From positions 62,001 to 126,000 of the forward strand of contig JAUHYC010000005.1 in NCBI GenBank assembly GCA_030426685.1: DNA of 64,000 nt, written 5' to 3'. A model generated the notes under the pieces. That model was not told the DNA's origin. It did not search any database and saw nothing but the letters and a program-made list of their open reading frames with translations. The DNA is from Alphaproteobacteria bacterium. Its GTDB lineage: Bacteria; Pseudomonadota; Alphaproteobacteria; Rhodobacterales; Rhodobacteraceae. Both the position numbers and the translations under genes were made by a program. Positions 1 to 8,229 of the stretch are shown here, piece after piece; position 1 is the first letter of the stretch; every line of letters begins with the position of its first letter.

Positions 1-192
1 GTGCCCGAATGAGACCAACCCGGTATAACCGATGAGCAGATCCAGGCTGACCGCCGCTATGGCAAAGATCACCAGCCGGGTTGCGGTGGAAATCAGATAA
101 GACGAGCCAGATGCGTTCAGCATCAGGGGCAGCAGCAACAGCACAAGCACGCCGAGTGCCATGAGCTTGGGCAAATGACGCTCGCTGATCAT
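1..192 (-). CDS. livM: Branched-chain amino acid ABC transporter permease, LivM type (partial)
   Basis: Only the first 64 codons lie in the window; the gene runs off the left edge. The translation starts MISERHLPKLMALG, continues into a hydrophobic segment rich in Leu and Val, and reaches LDLLIGYTGLVSFGH, the conserved early motif of LivM permeases. The ATG overlaps the TGA of the upstream livH by 4 nt, so the two permeases are translationally coupled. It would pair with LivH as the inner-membrane channel of a branched-chain-amino-acid-type importer; members of this family also carry amides, urea or aromatic acids. The ATPases are presumably beyond the edge. Confidence 0.85.
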   Translation of the reverse strand, partial: MISERHLPKLMALGVLVLLLLPLMLNASGSSYLISTATRLVIFAIAAVSLDLLIGYTGLVSFGH

Positions 193-1115
193 GAGATTCG
201 CCCTGCAACCGGGAACAGGCCCGTGGGTTTCAGCACCAGGACGATCACCATCAACAGGTAGATCGACATTGATGATAGGCCGGCCGCAATCCCACTGGCC
301 GAAGCCGGGTCAAGAAACGCCCCAAGGATCGACGGCAGAAACGACCGCCCCATAGTGTCGACGATCCCCACTGTCAGCGCTCCGAACAGAGCGCCGCGGA
401 TCGAACCGATCCCGCCGATGACGATGCAGACGAAGCACAGGATCAAAAGGTTTTCACCCATTCCAACCTCGACCGAGGTCAGCGGCCCTGCCATGGCCCC
501 CGCAAGCCCTGCGAACATTGCCCCGACGAGAAAGATTGCAGTGTTCAGACCGTCGATATTGACTCCCAGTTGCTGAACAATCTCTCGGTTCGTTGTGCCC
601 GCCCGAATCTGCATGCCAACCCGGGTCTTGGTGATGATGAACCACAGGATCGCGGCGACGATGATTCCTGAGGCGATGATTGCAAGCCGGTAGAGCGGAT
701 AAGAGAACACTCCGAATAGAGTGACACTGCCGGACAGGGCCTCGGGCATGTCGACGAATTGCGGCGTCCGCCCCATCAGCATGGTTGTACCCTCGTTGAT
801 GAACAGAATAAGCCCGAAAGTCGCCAGCACCTGATCCAGATGATCGCGCGTATACAGAGGGCGGATGATCAGAACCTCGATGATGAATGCCGCCAGCGCA
901 GTGACCGGCAGACACAGGATCAACCCGATCCAGAACGATCCTGTCGCGCCCGAGATCAGCGCAATCGAATATGCGCCGATCATGAACAGTGAACCATGGG
1001 CCAGATTGATGATGTTCATGAAGCCGAACACCAGTGTCAAACCGGCTGAGACCAGAAACAGGAACATGCCGAGCTGGATGCCGTTCAGAAACTGCTCGAA
1101 GACAAGCTGAGACAC
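189..1115 (-). CDS. livH: Branched-chain amino acid ABC transporter permease, LivH type
   Basis: A 308-residue membrane protein with the usual LivH length and about eight hydrophobic segments. Near the N-terminus it has GLTLVFGFMNIINLAHG, the LivH hallmark (G-L-x-F-G-x-M-x-x-I-N-x-A-H-G). A later GIGSIRGALFGAL is the permease/ATPase coupling loop. It should form the translocation pore with LivM, whose start codon overlaps its stop. The gene lies 84 bp downstream of the binding-protein gene in the same direction, so they are likely one transcript. The substrate cannot be read from the permease; the neighbours suggest an aromatic or amino-acid-like compound. Confidence 0.9.
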   Translation of the reverse strand: MSQLVFEQFLNGIQLGMFLFLVSAGLTLVFGFMNIINLAHGSLFMIGAYSIALISGATGSFWIGLILCLPVTALAAFIIEVLIIRPLYTRDHLDQVLATFGLILFINEGTTMLMGRTPQFVDMPEALSGSVTLFGVFSYPLYRLAIIASGIIVAAILWFIITKTRVGMQIRAGTTNREIVQQLGVNIDGLNTAIFLVGAMFAGLAGAMAGPLTSVEVGMGENLLILCFVCIVIGGIGSIRGALFGALTVGIVDTMGRSFLPSILGAFLDPASASGIAAGLSSMSIYLLMVIVLVLKPTGLFPVAGRIS

Positions 1116-1199
1116 GTCTTTGGATACCTGTTGGGAAGGAAGCGGTTTTGTTCAGACCGGCATATCACCGACATGCCGGTCCAGATTGTCAGGCAGCGA

Positions 1200-2363
1200 T
1201 TACAGATTGCAATCGCCGACATAGGCATCGGCATGATCCTCAGCGACGATGCCCGTGGTCTTGTTGCGGAATTCGCCATCTTCCTCGACAACGATACGGC
1301 TATACCAGTTCTGAACCGGGTGATTGTTCGAGTTGAACCGGAACGGGCCGCGGACCGAGTCAAAATCAGCGGCACGTAGAGCTTCCCGGAAACCATCCAT
1401 ATCTTCGGTCACCTTGCCCCCGGTCGCCTTCAGCGCGCTGGCGATCAGGCGTGCGGTGTCATAGCCTTGGCTGGCGTAGACTGTTGGCAGACGGTCATAT
1501 TTCTCGGCAAAGCTTGCGACAAACGCCTTGTTCGCTTCGTTATCCAAATCGTGGTTCCAGTGTGAAGTATTGGCGACGCCCACCATCGCCTCGCCCACCG
1601 CCCGCAGGATATTGATATCCGCAGAAGGTGCAGCCAGAACCAGCGGAACCTCATCGCGCAGACCAGCCTGATCATATTGCTTCATGAAGTTGATGCCCAT
1701 GCCACCGGGCAGGAACTGGAACACCATTTCGGGATCAGCGGCACGGATCTTGGCGATCTCGGCGGCATAATCTGTCTGACCCAGCTGGGTGTAGGTTTCG
1801 CCGACGATCTCGCCATTGAAATAGCGTTTGAACCCGGCAAGAGCATCTTTGCCCGCCTGATAGTTCGGCGCAAGGATGTAAGCGTTTTTGAAGCCGAGGT
1901 TGTTGGCGTTTATCCCTGCGGATTCGTGCAGCGAGTCATTCTGCCAGGAGGCCACGAAATAGTTCTCATGGCATTTGCTGCCGGCAAACTGAGAGGGGCC
2001 TGAATTGGGCGAGATATAGAACCGATCGGCCCGCAATGTCAGCGGGGCAACAACAGGCGCGATATTGGAGAAGATGATGCCGGTCATGATCTCCACCTGA
2101 TCACGCTCCAGAAAGCGCTCGGCGATTGCGCGTCCGTTTTCGGGTTTCAACCCGTCATCTTCGACCAACACATCGACCGGGACACCGCCCAATGTTCCCC
2201 CCTCTTCGTCGATGGCCAGCATGAAGCCGTCGCGAACATCCGCACCGAGATAACCTGCCGGTCCCGAGAGCGTGGTGATCATGCCAATCTTTAGGTCCTC
2301 TGCAACAGCCGCAGTTGCCGACAACATGAGTCCGGCCAAAAGCCCAAGTTTCGTGGTCCTCAT
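1200..2363 (-). CDS. ABC transporter periplasmic substrate-binding protein, LivK/type I fold
   Basis: 387 residues with a clear Sec signal peptide (MRTTKLGLLAGLMLSATAAVAED, probable cleavage after AVA). The mature protein begins LKIGMITTLSGPAGYLGADV, the standard opening of type I leucine/amide-binding proteins. The family fold (Peripla_BP_6) extends through the chain. It captures substrate in the periplasm and delivers it to LivH/LivM. It is the first gene of the transporter run and is separated from the dioxygenase gene upstream by 93 bp, so it may be co-transcribed with it or have its own promoter. Homologues next to aromatic-degradation genes often bind aromatic acids rather than leucine; that is inference here. 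Confidence 0.88.
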   Translation of the reverse strand: MRTTKLGLLAGLMLSATAAVAEDLKIGMITTLSGPAGYLGADVRDGFMLAIDEEGGTLGGVPVDVLVEDDGLKPENGRAIAERFLERDQVEIMTGIIFSNIAPVVAPLTLRADRFYISPNSGPSQFAGSKCHENYFVASWQNDSLHESAGINANNLGFKNAYILAPNYQAGKDALAGFKRYFNGEIVGETYTQLGQTDYAAEIAKIRAADPEMVFQFLPGGMGINFMKQYDQAGLRDEVPLVLAAPSADINILRAVGEAMVGVANTSHWNHDLDNEANKAFVASFAEKYDRLPTVYASQGYDTARLIASALKATGGKVTEDMDGFREALRAADFDSVRGPFRFNSNNHPVQNWYSRIVVEEDGEFRNKTTGIVAEDHADAYVGDCNL

Positions 2364-2456
2364 TTCAGTCTCCCTATTGTTGTGTGCAGCGGTTTGCTCC
2401 GCTTTTATTTGAACTCTATGCGCTCTGAGAATTACTTCAAGCCTAAATCTTCAAGC

Positions 2457-3020
2457 TTAAAGATTCACCCATCCTTCGGGTGGCTTGCCTTTTCCGGGAT
2501 GCAACGTGCCGCACTGGGGGCAAGTGCGCGCCTCGATGCTATTGTGAAAAGCCTCGTAAATCTTGGGCAGAGCGGTGACGATCCCCTCGGGCCCGTCAAG
2601 TGCCACTTCTTCGCGGTGGACCAGCCCCTCGCAACTGAAGCAGAACCACTCGAACCCCTCTTTCATGCCTGGTTGGCGGGGTGCTTCGACCACGATGCCG
2701 ACCGAACCCTCTTGCGGGCGCTGGGGGGCGTGGCGGACATGCGGGGGTAGTAAAAAAACCTCGCCCTCGCGGATTGGGACATCATAGATTTTACCACCAT
2801 CCGCGATCTTCAGCATCATGTCGCCCTTTTGCTGAAAGAACCACTCCTCGACCGGGTCATCATGGAAATCGACACGCGTATTGGGCCCGCCCACGACCAT
2901 GACGATCATGTCCCCTTCCTTGTGCAGCAACTGATTGCCCACCGGGGGGCGCAGCTTGTCAGCGTTGTCTTCGACCCATTTCCCGAAATTGAAAGGTTTC
3001 AGCGTCGGATGCGGTGCCAT
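2457..3020 (-). CDS. nbaC: 3-hydroxyanthranilate 3,4-dioxygenase
   Basis: 187 residues; the ATG at 3020 is chosen because it follows a strong GGAGGAG ribosome site, while a longer frame to 3128 lacks one. The protein is a bacterial cupin dioxygenase. In its own numbering the ferrous-iron ligands are H53, E59 and H97, and the substrate-contact residues are R49, R101 and E112, in the same spacing as the Cupriavidus enzyme (as I recall it). The C-terminal rubredoxin-like site is present as C127/C130 (CFSC) and a later CPQC. It opens 3-hydroxyanthranilate to 2-amino-3-carboxymuconate semialdehyde, which can be degraded or can cyclise to quinolinate. No ACMS decarboxylase is visible in the window. 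Confidence 0.92.
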   Translation of the reverse strand: MAPHPTLKPFNFGKWVEDNADKLRPPVGNQLLHKEGDMIVMVVGGPNTRVDFHDDPVEEWFFQQKGDMMLKIADGGKIYDVPIREGEVFLLPPHVRHAPQRPQEGSVGIVVEAPRQPGMKEGFEWFCFSCEGLVHREEVALDGPEGIVTALPKIYEAFHNSIEARTCPQCGTLHPGKGKPPEGWVNL

Positions 3021-3162
3021 GGTCTCCTCCGAATTGCTCAGTGTCGTAGCAGGACCGTCGGTCCTGATATGAAAGCGTAGCGGAGGCTCGTGCAAGGAAA
3101 CATTTGTTTCGGGGAAACTGGATATCACCTTTCCTGATAGCTGACGCTGCTCGGGCCAGAGG

Positions 3163-4116
3163 CTAAGATCGCAGACCGCAGGTTGCGAATGCGGAGACGG
3201 TTGCGGCCTTTTCGGCCTCGGTCAGCTCCAACATTGGATGTCTGACTCGCCCGCCCGTCTGACCCAGAAGTTCTTGCCAGAATTTGCTGTGAGCGGTGGG
3301 TTTTCCACCCGGTTTGGTGCGCCGGATCGCATCGCGGACGGGGTTGAGGCTATCCCGCACACGCCGCGCCGCTTCGAGTTTTCCGGCAAACGCCAGCTCG
3401 GTATATTCATGCATCCGGCGGTCGTTCCTGGTCTGTAGCAGGTAGGGAGGCGAGGAACAGAGATAGAGCTGCCAGCCAAGGTCAGCGATATTGTCCAGCC
3501 AGTCATCTTCCGCTGAGGTCGACACAAGGATCTTGTCCCCGACCATCTGCGTCAATCGGGCGTACATCTCGCGCGGGACCGAATATTTGATCGCCATGAT
3601 ATTGGGCAATTCGGCGATCCGGGCACAGGTTTCAGGCTCCATCAGATAGCCGCTGTCAGGGTGGCTCCACATGGCGATGCCAATATCCAGCCGGTCGCAA
3701 AGGTATTTGTAGTACCGGTACAGCACCTCATCCCTTTCATGGCAAAAGCTCAGCATAGGGGCGTGGACCACCACATAATCAGCGCCGCATTCCTGCGCAT
3801 GGCGGCCCAGCTCCAGCACAGTGTCGACCGACTGATCCGAGATGGACATGATGGTCCCGGCTTTGCCCGCGCATTCCTGTACGGCGACGGTCATGTTGCG
3901 CTTGCGCTCGTCCAGAGACATCGACCAAAACTCGCCCTGTTTGCCTGCTATGAAAAGCCCTTGAATGCCAAGGTCGTCAATCCAGTGACGAATATTGCTG
4001 CGCAGCCCGGTCTCGTCAAAATCGAGATTGGCGTCGAACGGGTTCAAGGCTGCGGCCCAGATGCCGCGCATGGTCTCGCGCGCGTGCGCTTTGGCTTCGT
4101 GTTTGGCATATTCCAT
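3163..4116 (-). CDS. Dihydrodipicolinate synthase-superfamily lyase/aldolase of unknown substrate
   Basis: 317 residues from the ATG at 4116, which follows GGGAG; an in-frame GTG at 4131 is an alternative. It has the (beta/alpha)8 DHDPS fold signature: RGIWAAALNPFD at the start, FIAGKQGEFWSMS in place of the canonical GTTGE loop, and the Schiff-base lysine in IMAIKYSV. The catalytic threonines of DapA are replaced by K-Q, and the usual TPYY tyrosine region reads VHAPML, so it is unlikely to make dihydrodipicolinate. It is better described as an aldolase or hydratase-aldolase of the superfamily. It lies downstream of the divergent promoter region and upstream of the dioxygenase gene, so a role in the same catabolic route is plausible. 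Confidence 0.75.
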   Translation of the reverse strand: MEYAKHEAKAHARETMRGIWAAALNPFDANLDFDETGLRSNIRHWIDDLGIQGLFIAGKQGEFWSMSLDERKRNMTVAVQECAGKAGTIMSISDQSVDTVLELGRHAQECGADYVVVHAPMLSFCHERDEVLYRYYKYLCDRLDIGIAMWSHPDSGYLMEPETCARIAELPNIMAIKYSVPREMYARLTQMVGDKILVSTSAEDDWLDNIADLGWQLYLCSSPPYLLQTRNDRRMHEYTELAFAGKLEAARRVRDSLNPVRDAIRRTKPGGKPTAHSKFWQELLGQTGGRVRHPMLELTEAEKAATVSAFATCGLRS

Positions 4117-4259
4117 CGCGCGGACTCCCACTCTTCACTTTGGCATAAAGGCGTTGCGCCGCGCCGGAATGCCAATCCATTGCAATAATATGGCTATCCA
4201 AAAATTTTATACCCACGCCCCTCGGATTTCCTATATCTGGATTCCAAACAGGAGGGGCC
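4117..4259. promoter_or_regulatory. Divergent intergenic control region with a dyad around TTGCAA
   Basis: This 143-bp gap separates the minus-strand lyase/dioxygenase genes from the plus-strand nadX-like/LysR genes. It contains CCAT-N9-ATGG at 4177-4193, enclosing the palindrome ATTGCAAT (4179-4186), followed by an AT-rich stretch near 4199-4211. LysR regulators usually bind T-N11-A dyads between divergent genes, and the LysR gene is two positions downstream. The assignment of this dyad as the operator is inference. Confidence 0.35.
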
Positions 4260-5030
4260 ATGAAAATCGGAATTATCGGAGAAGGCGCAATCGGGCGCTA
4301 TGTCTGCAAGCATCTGGGTCCCCCTCATGTCCTACTTGTTCAGCCGGGCAAGCTAAACGCGACCGCAGAAGACGGGGCACAGCGGGTATCGAACGTGGCG
4401 TCAGTGCCCGCAGATACCGATCTGATGGTGGATTGCGCCGGGCACTCGGCGCTGATTGAACATGGCCCGGCAATACTTGAGCGCGGCGTCGATCTTGTGA
4501 CCGTGTCGGTTGGAGCGCTTGCGGATGAGGATGTTCACGACCGATTGCTCAAGGCGGCTAAGCGCGGTGGAGCCCGCCTGCTGCTGGCCAATGGAGCAAT
4601 CGGGGCATTGGATTGCCTAACGGCAGCCCGCGTGGGTGGTCTGTCTGAGGTCATCTATACCGGGCGAAAGCCCCCCGCCGGATGGAAAGGCTCTGCCGCC
4701 GAAGACAAGTTAAACCTTGATGCATTGACCGAGCCCGCGATCCATTTCGAAGGGGGCGCTCGGCAGGCCTCACTCAGATACCCGAAAAACGCCAATGTCG
4801 CCGCAGCTGTTGCTCTGGCGGGCGCCGGGTTTGACGCTACGCAGGTGCGTCTGGTCGCTGATCCGGGCATTGCCGAGAATATCCACGAAATTCAGGCGGC
4901 AGGTACATTTGGCTCGTTTTCCTTTCGCATTGAAGGGCGCGCCTTGCCTGACAATCCCCGCAGTTCTGCGCTGGCTGCGATGAGCGTCGTGGCTGCGATC
5001 GCGCGGGAACGATCTGACATCGTAATCTGA
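4260..5030 (+). CDS. nadX: L-aspartate dehydrogenase-like (NadX/DUF108 family) oxidoreductase
   Basis: 256 residues, starting after a strong AGGAGG site. The N-terminus MKIGIIGEGAIGRYVCKHLG is a Rossmann NAD(P)-binding motif (G-E-G-A-I-G). Further on are the family's VDCAGHSALIEHG, the ANGAIGALD segment and a C-terminal DNPRSSALAAMSVVAAI, which are typical of aspartate dehydrogenases (length about 250-270). Characterised members interconvert L-aspartate and iminoaspartate, which can feed quinolinate and NAD synthesis. Next to a dioxygenase and an aldehyde dehydrogenase it might instead act on another amino or imino acid in a degradation route. The LysR gene follows after 10 bp. Confidence 0.75.
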   Translation: MKIGIIGEGAIGRYVCKHLGPPHVLLVQPGKLNATAEDGAQRVSNVASVPADTDLMVDCAGHSALIEHGPAILERGVDLVTVSVGALADEDVHDRLLKAAKRGGARLLLANGAIGALDCLTAARVGGLSEVIYTGRKPPAGWKGSAAEDKLNLDALTEPAIHFEGGARQASLRYPKNANVAAAVALAGAGFDATQVRLVADPGIAENIHEIQAAGTFGSFSFRIEGRALPDNPRSSALAAMSVVAAIARERSDIVI

Positions 5031-5040
5031 GGTCTAGTAC

Positions 5041-6006
5041 ATGGTCACTCGTCACAATCGTATTGTGGACCGGGCGCTGACCCGACTGAAGCTGCGGCAG
5101 CTTCGACTGCTTGTAGCGGTCGGGCAGCGCGGCAGCATTCAGAATGCAGCGCGCGATCTGGGCATATCTCAGCCCGCGGCGACGAAGATGATTCAGGATC
5201 TCGAACTTGACTTTGAGGTCAAGTTGTTTGAGCGCACCAATCGCGGTGTAGTGCCCACGGTATTCGGTGAAACGCTGATCCGGCACGGCAAACTGATCTT
5301 TGCGCAGGTGTCGACCGCTGCGCAGGAGTTGGATGATCTGAACGAAGGCAACAGTGGTCGTGTCGTGGTTGGGACACTTCTGGCGGCGTCCCCAACGCTG
5401 CTACCTTTGGCGGTCGAGCAAATTCTTCGGGATCGCCCGAAGGTTGCGATCAAGATTGCCGAAGGTACAAACGAGGTGCTGATGCCGGGCCTGCTGACCG
5501 GTGAGATCGACATCGTTGTGGGGCGGCTGCCCAGCCGCCGCCACCGTGCCAAGATCGTACAGGAAAAGTTCTTTGACGAACGGGTTATCGCCGTTGCCGG
5601 GTCAGAGCATCCACTGGCAGAGGCGCAGGCCGTGACTTTCGATCAACTCAAGCGTTACAGTTGGATTCTGCCTCCGGCCGAGACCACGTTGCGCCGTCAG
5701 ATCGATCAGTATTTCGTCAAGCAGAACCAATTTACACCGGATATCGCCATCGAGTCGGTGTCGTATCTTGCCAACCGGTCCTTGTTACGCAGCCATACGT
5801 TTGTTGGGCTGATGCCAGCGCACGTCGCCGCCCCGGATATTGACCGCGGCGTGCTGAGCCAGATCGATTGGGAGGTGCCCTTTGGGACTGGTCCGGTTGG
5901 AGCCTCGCATCGGGGAGAGCAGTCGCTTTCCCCTGCAGGTGCCGCTTTTCTTCAGGCTTTGCGCAGCGCCGCGCTCAGGTTGAAGGAAATGCAGGGTTCG
6001 GTCTGA
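5041..6006 (+). CDS. LysR-family transcriptional regulator
   Basis: 321 residues. The N-terminal winged helix-turn-helix is clear from LKLRQLRLLVAVGQRGSIQN through the AARDLGISQPAATKMIQ recognition helix and LFERTNRGVVPT (about residues 15-75). A periplasmic-binding-like effector domain follows (about 100-305; VVVGTLLAASPTLLP, EIDIVVGRLP). It is most like the GbpR/CbbR-type branch in which the HTH starts LKLRQLRLL. It is co-directional with the nadX-like gene and lies opposite the dioxygenase arm, so it probably controls the divergent promoter in response to a pathway metabolite. The effector is unknown. Confidence 0.9.
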   Translation: MVTRHNRIVDRALTRLKLRQLRLLVAVGQRGSIQNAARDLGISQPAATKMIQDLELDFEVKLFERTNRGVVPTVFGETLIRHGKLIFAQVSTAAQELDDLNEGNSGRVVVGTLLAASPTLLPLAVEQILRDRPKVAIKIAEGTNEVLMPGLLTGEIDIVVGRLPSRRHRAKIVQEKFFDERVIAVAGSEHPLAEAQAVTFDQLKRYSWILPPAETTLRRQIDQYFVKQNQFTPDIAIESVSYLANRSLLRSHTFVGLMPAHVAAPDIDRGVLSQIDWEVPFGTGPVGASHRGEQSLSPAGAAFLQALRSAALRLKEMQGSV

Positions 6007-6100
6007 TATCAGTCAAACGGATACCGGTATTTGCTCAATTCAATTGAAGCAGGGTGCAGAAGCATGGGACTCTGCCCCATCAGGCGATTATGAGGGCCCT

Positions 6101-7537
6101 ATGAGCATCTACCCGGACCTGCATCTCTATATCAACGGCGCGTGGCGAAAGACTCCTGAAACGATGCCTGTCGTCAACCCGGCCACCGAGGAAGAGATTG
6201 GTCGCCTGCCGCATGCACGGCAAGGCGATTTGGATGATGCCCTGGAGGCTGCCGAGGCCGGTTTCCGAATCTGGCGTAGAACTCCCCCGCGGGAGCGCGC
6301 CGATATTTTGGTGAAAGCTGCGGCGCTGATGCGTGAAAGACAAGAAGAGATCGCGCAATCAATTACTGCCGAGCATGGAAAACCCTTGGCCCAGGCCCGG
6401 CTTGAGGTCATCCGGGGGTGCGAGTTTTTCGAGTGGGATGCGGGTGAGGCGGTACGTACCTACGGCCGCGTGATCCCGTCCGCATCGGGTGTGCGTTATG
6501 TCGTACATCACCAGCCCATCGGAGTAACATTGGGCCTGTCACCCTGGAATTTCCCCATGAGCCAGCCCGCGCGAAAGATCGCGGGTGCGCTGGCGTCCGG
6601 ATGCTCGATCATACTGAAAGCCGCCGAGGAAACACCCGCGGGCGCGTTGCATATCGTGCAGGCGTTTCACGATGCCGGACTACCCAAAGGTGTCCTGAAC
6701 CTTGTGTTCGGCACCCCGTCCGATATCTCGACCCATCTGATCCGCCAGAACTCGGTGCGTCTGGTTGCCTTTACCGGATCAACTGTTGTTGGTCGCCAAT
6801 TGTCTGGCCTTGCTGCGCAGCATGACACGCGGGTTCTGATGGAGTTGGGCGGGCATGCCCCGGTCATCGTTTGTGAAGATGCCGATGTGGAGCTGGCAGC
6901 GCTCAGCGGTGCTTTGCGCAAGTACCGTAATGCCGGGCAGGTCTGCACTTCACCAACCCGGTTCTTCGTGCACGAAAGCATTTTCGACAGGTTTCTGACC
7001 ACTTTCGTCGAACGTGCGGCGGCAACGGTTGTGGGCAATGGCATCGAACCCGGTGTTGAAATGGGGCCCTTGGCCAACGAGCGCCGGGTGCCCGCACTTC
7101 TCGATCTGATCGAAGACGCCAAATCGAAAGGCTCACGCGTCTGCACCGGGGGTGAGGCCATTGAGGGCAAAGGATACTTCCTGCAACCCACAGTTCTGGC
7201 AAATGTTCCGGATACCGCCCGGGTCATGCAGGAAGAGCCGTTCGGACCGCTGGCGGTGATCAACCCCGTTTCGTCGCTGGACGAGGCGATCCATCAGGCC
7301 AACGCAGTCCTTTACGGGCTTGCCGCCTACGGGTTCACCAACCGGGCTGATTACATCGACCAAATGACGGACGAAATCGAGGCGGGGAACATCTCGTTCA
7401 ATACGCTTGAGGCTTCGTTGCCGGAGACACCGTTTGGAGGGGTGAAATCCAGCGGGTCAGGACGCGAGGGCGGAACTGAGGGGTTGGCCAATTACCAGAT
7501 CGTCAAGAACATCTCGCATAGCATGAAGATCGTGTAG
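6101..7537 (+). CDS. NAD(P)-dependent aldehyde dehydrogenase (semialdehyde type)
   Basis: 478 residues from the ATG at 6101; an upstream TTG at 6044 would add 19 residues of poor quality. It carries all ALDH superfamily landmarks: GVTLGLSPWNFPMSQPARK (cofactor loop with catalytic Asn), FTGSTVVG, MELGGHAP with the general-base Glu, and the nucleophile Cys in GQVCTSPTR, then EEPFGPLAVI. The overall sequence resembles succinate-semialdehyde and related omega-semialdehyde dehydrogenases. Given the 3-hydroxyanthranilate dioxygenase nearby, oxidation of 2-aminomuconate semialdehyde is a possible role, but the sequence alone does not decide the substrate. It is 95 bp after the LysR gene. Confidence 0.88.
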   Translation: MSIYPDLHLYINGAWRKTPETMPVVNPATEEEIGRLPHARQGDLDDALEAAEAGFRIWRRTPPRERADILVKAAALMRERQEEIAQSITAEHGKPLAQARLEVIRGCEFFEWDAGEAVRTYGRVIPSASGVRYVVHHQPIGVTLGLSPWNFPMSQPARKIAGALASGCSIILKAAEETPAGALHIVQAFHDAGLPKGVLNLVFGTPSDISTHLIRQNSVRLVAFTGSTVVGRQLSGLAAQHDTRVLMELGGHAPVIVCEDADVELAALSGALRKYRNAGQVCTSPTRFFVHESIFDRFLTTFVERAAATVVGNGIEPGVEMGPLANERRVPALLDLIEDAKSKGSRVCTGGEAIEGKGYFLQPTVLANVPDTARVMQEEPFGPLAVINPVSSLDEAIHQANAVLYGLAAYGFTNRADYIDQMTDEIEAGNISFNTLEASLPETPFGGVKSSGSGREGGTEGLANYQIVKNISHSMKIV

Positions 7538-7548
7538 CCTCCTGCAGA

Positions 7549-8229
7549 TCAGCCAAGATGCGCCGGAGCCTCGGTCTTCGGATGGATCACCGAGACGCAG
7601 AGAATGTGATGCGGCAGGTGTATCAAATAACCGGTGATGGTAGGCGCGCCTTCGGTCCGGGCAGTGAAATGCGTGATTTGTGAGTTGAAAGTGACGCGCA
7701 TGTCGGCGAATTCGATGACGTTTTTCGTCAGCGGGTAAATGGCTTTGTACGCACTTTCTTTGGCACAGAAAATCTGCTTGCCAATTTGACCGTGTTCAGT
7801 TGATGCGTGGGTTTCCAGCCATTTGCGTTCCCCAGTTGTGCAGATGATTTCGATCATGTCGGCGGGCAGAGGAGTGCTGGGTTCGATGTCGATTCCGATG
7901 CATTGCAGCGCGTGCCGGTTGCCGACGACTGCAATGCAAAGGTCTCTGCAATGAGTGATGGACCCGACGATACCAGCGGGCCAGACCGGGCTTCGGTCGG
8001 GAGCGCTCGGGATGGCTGCGGCGGGATGACCGATCTGGGCCAGCGCCGCCCGGGCTGCGATCCGGCCGGCGGTGAACTCGGATCTGCGGGCCGGGACAGC
8101 GCGCGCGACTGCGGGCTCTTCTTCCGGCAAGAGCGGTCCGCCTGGATTGGACGGGTCGGTGACGGCGACACCGACACCCGCACCAAGTATCCGGTGCAAG
8201 GGAGCGATGATCGCCGCCGGGTCGGTCAT
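7549..8229 (-). CDS. 4'-phosphopantetheinyl transferase, EntD/Sfp type
   Basis: 226 residues. The diagnostic motifs are present: GSITHC (substrate and CoA contact), the Mg-binding CIGIDIEP, and FCAKESAYKAIYP (the W/F-(S/C)-x-K-E-(A/S)-x-x-K signature). An EntD-like N-terminal FTAGRIAARAAL motif (FxxGRxxAxxAL) is also seen. It transfers phosphopantetheine from CoA to carrier-protein serines. The gene is last in the PKS-GT-NRPS operon, and its ATG overlaps the NRPS stop by 4 nt, so it is dedicated to activating the ACP and PCP of these two enzymes. It converges on the aldehyde dehydrogenase gene with an 11-bp gap. Confidence 0.92.
   Translation of the reverse strand: MTDPAAIIAPLHRILGAGVGVAVTDPSNPGGPLLPEEEPAVARAVPARRSEFTAGRIAARAALAQIGHPAAAIPSAPDRSPVWPAGIVGSITHCRDLCIAVVGNRHALQCIGIDIEPSTPLPADMIEIICTTGERKWLETHASTEHGQIGKQIFCAKESAYKAIYPLTKNVIEFADMRVTFNSQITHFTARTEGAPTITGYLIHLPHHILCVSVIHPKTEAPAHLG

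Noticed and set aside
2389-2408. Short hairpin followed by TTTTATTT on the plus strand
   Set aside because: Only a 5-bp stem and no plus-strand gene ends there; it lies in the leader of the minus-strand binding-protein gene.
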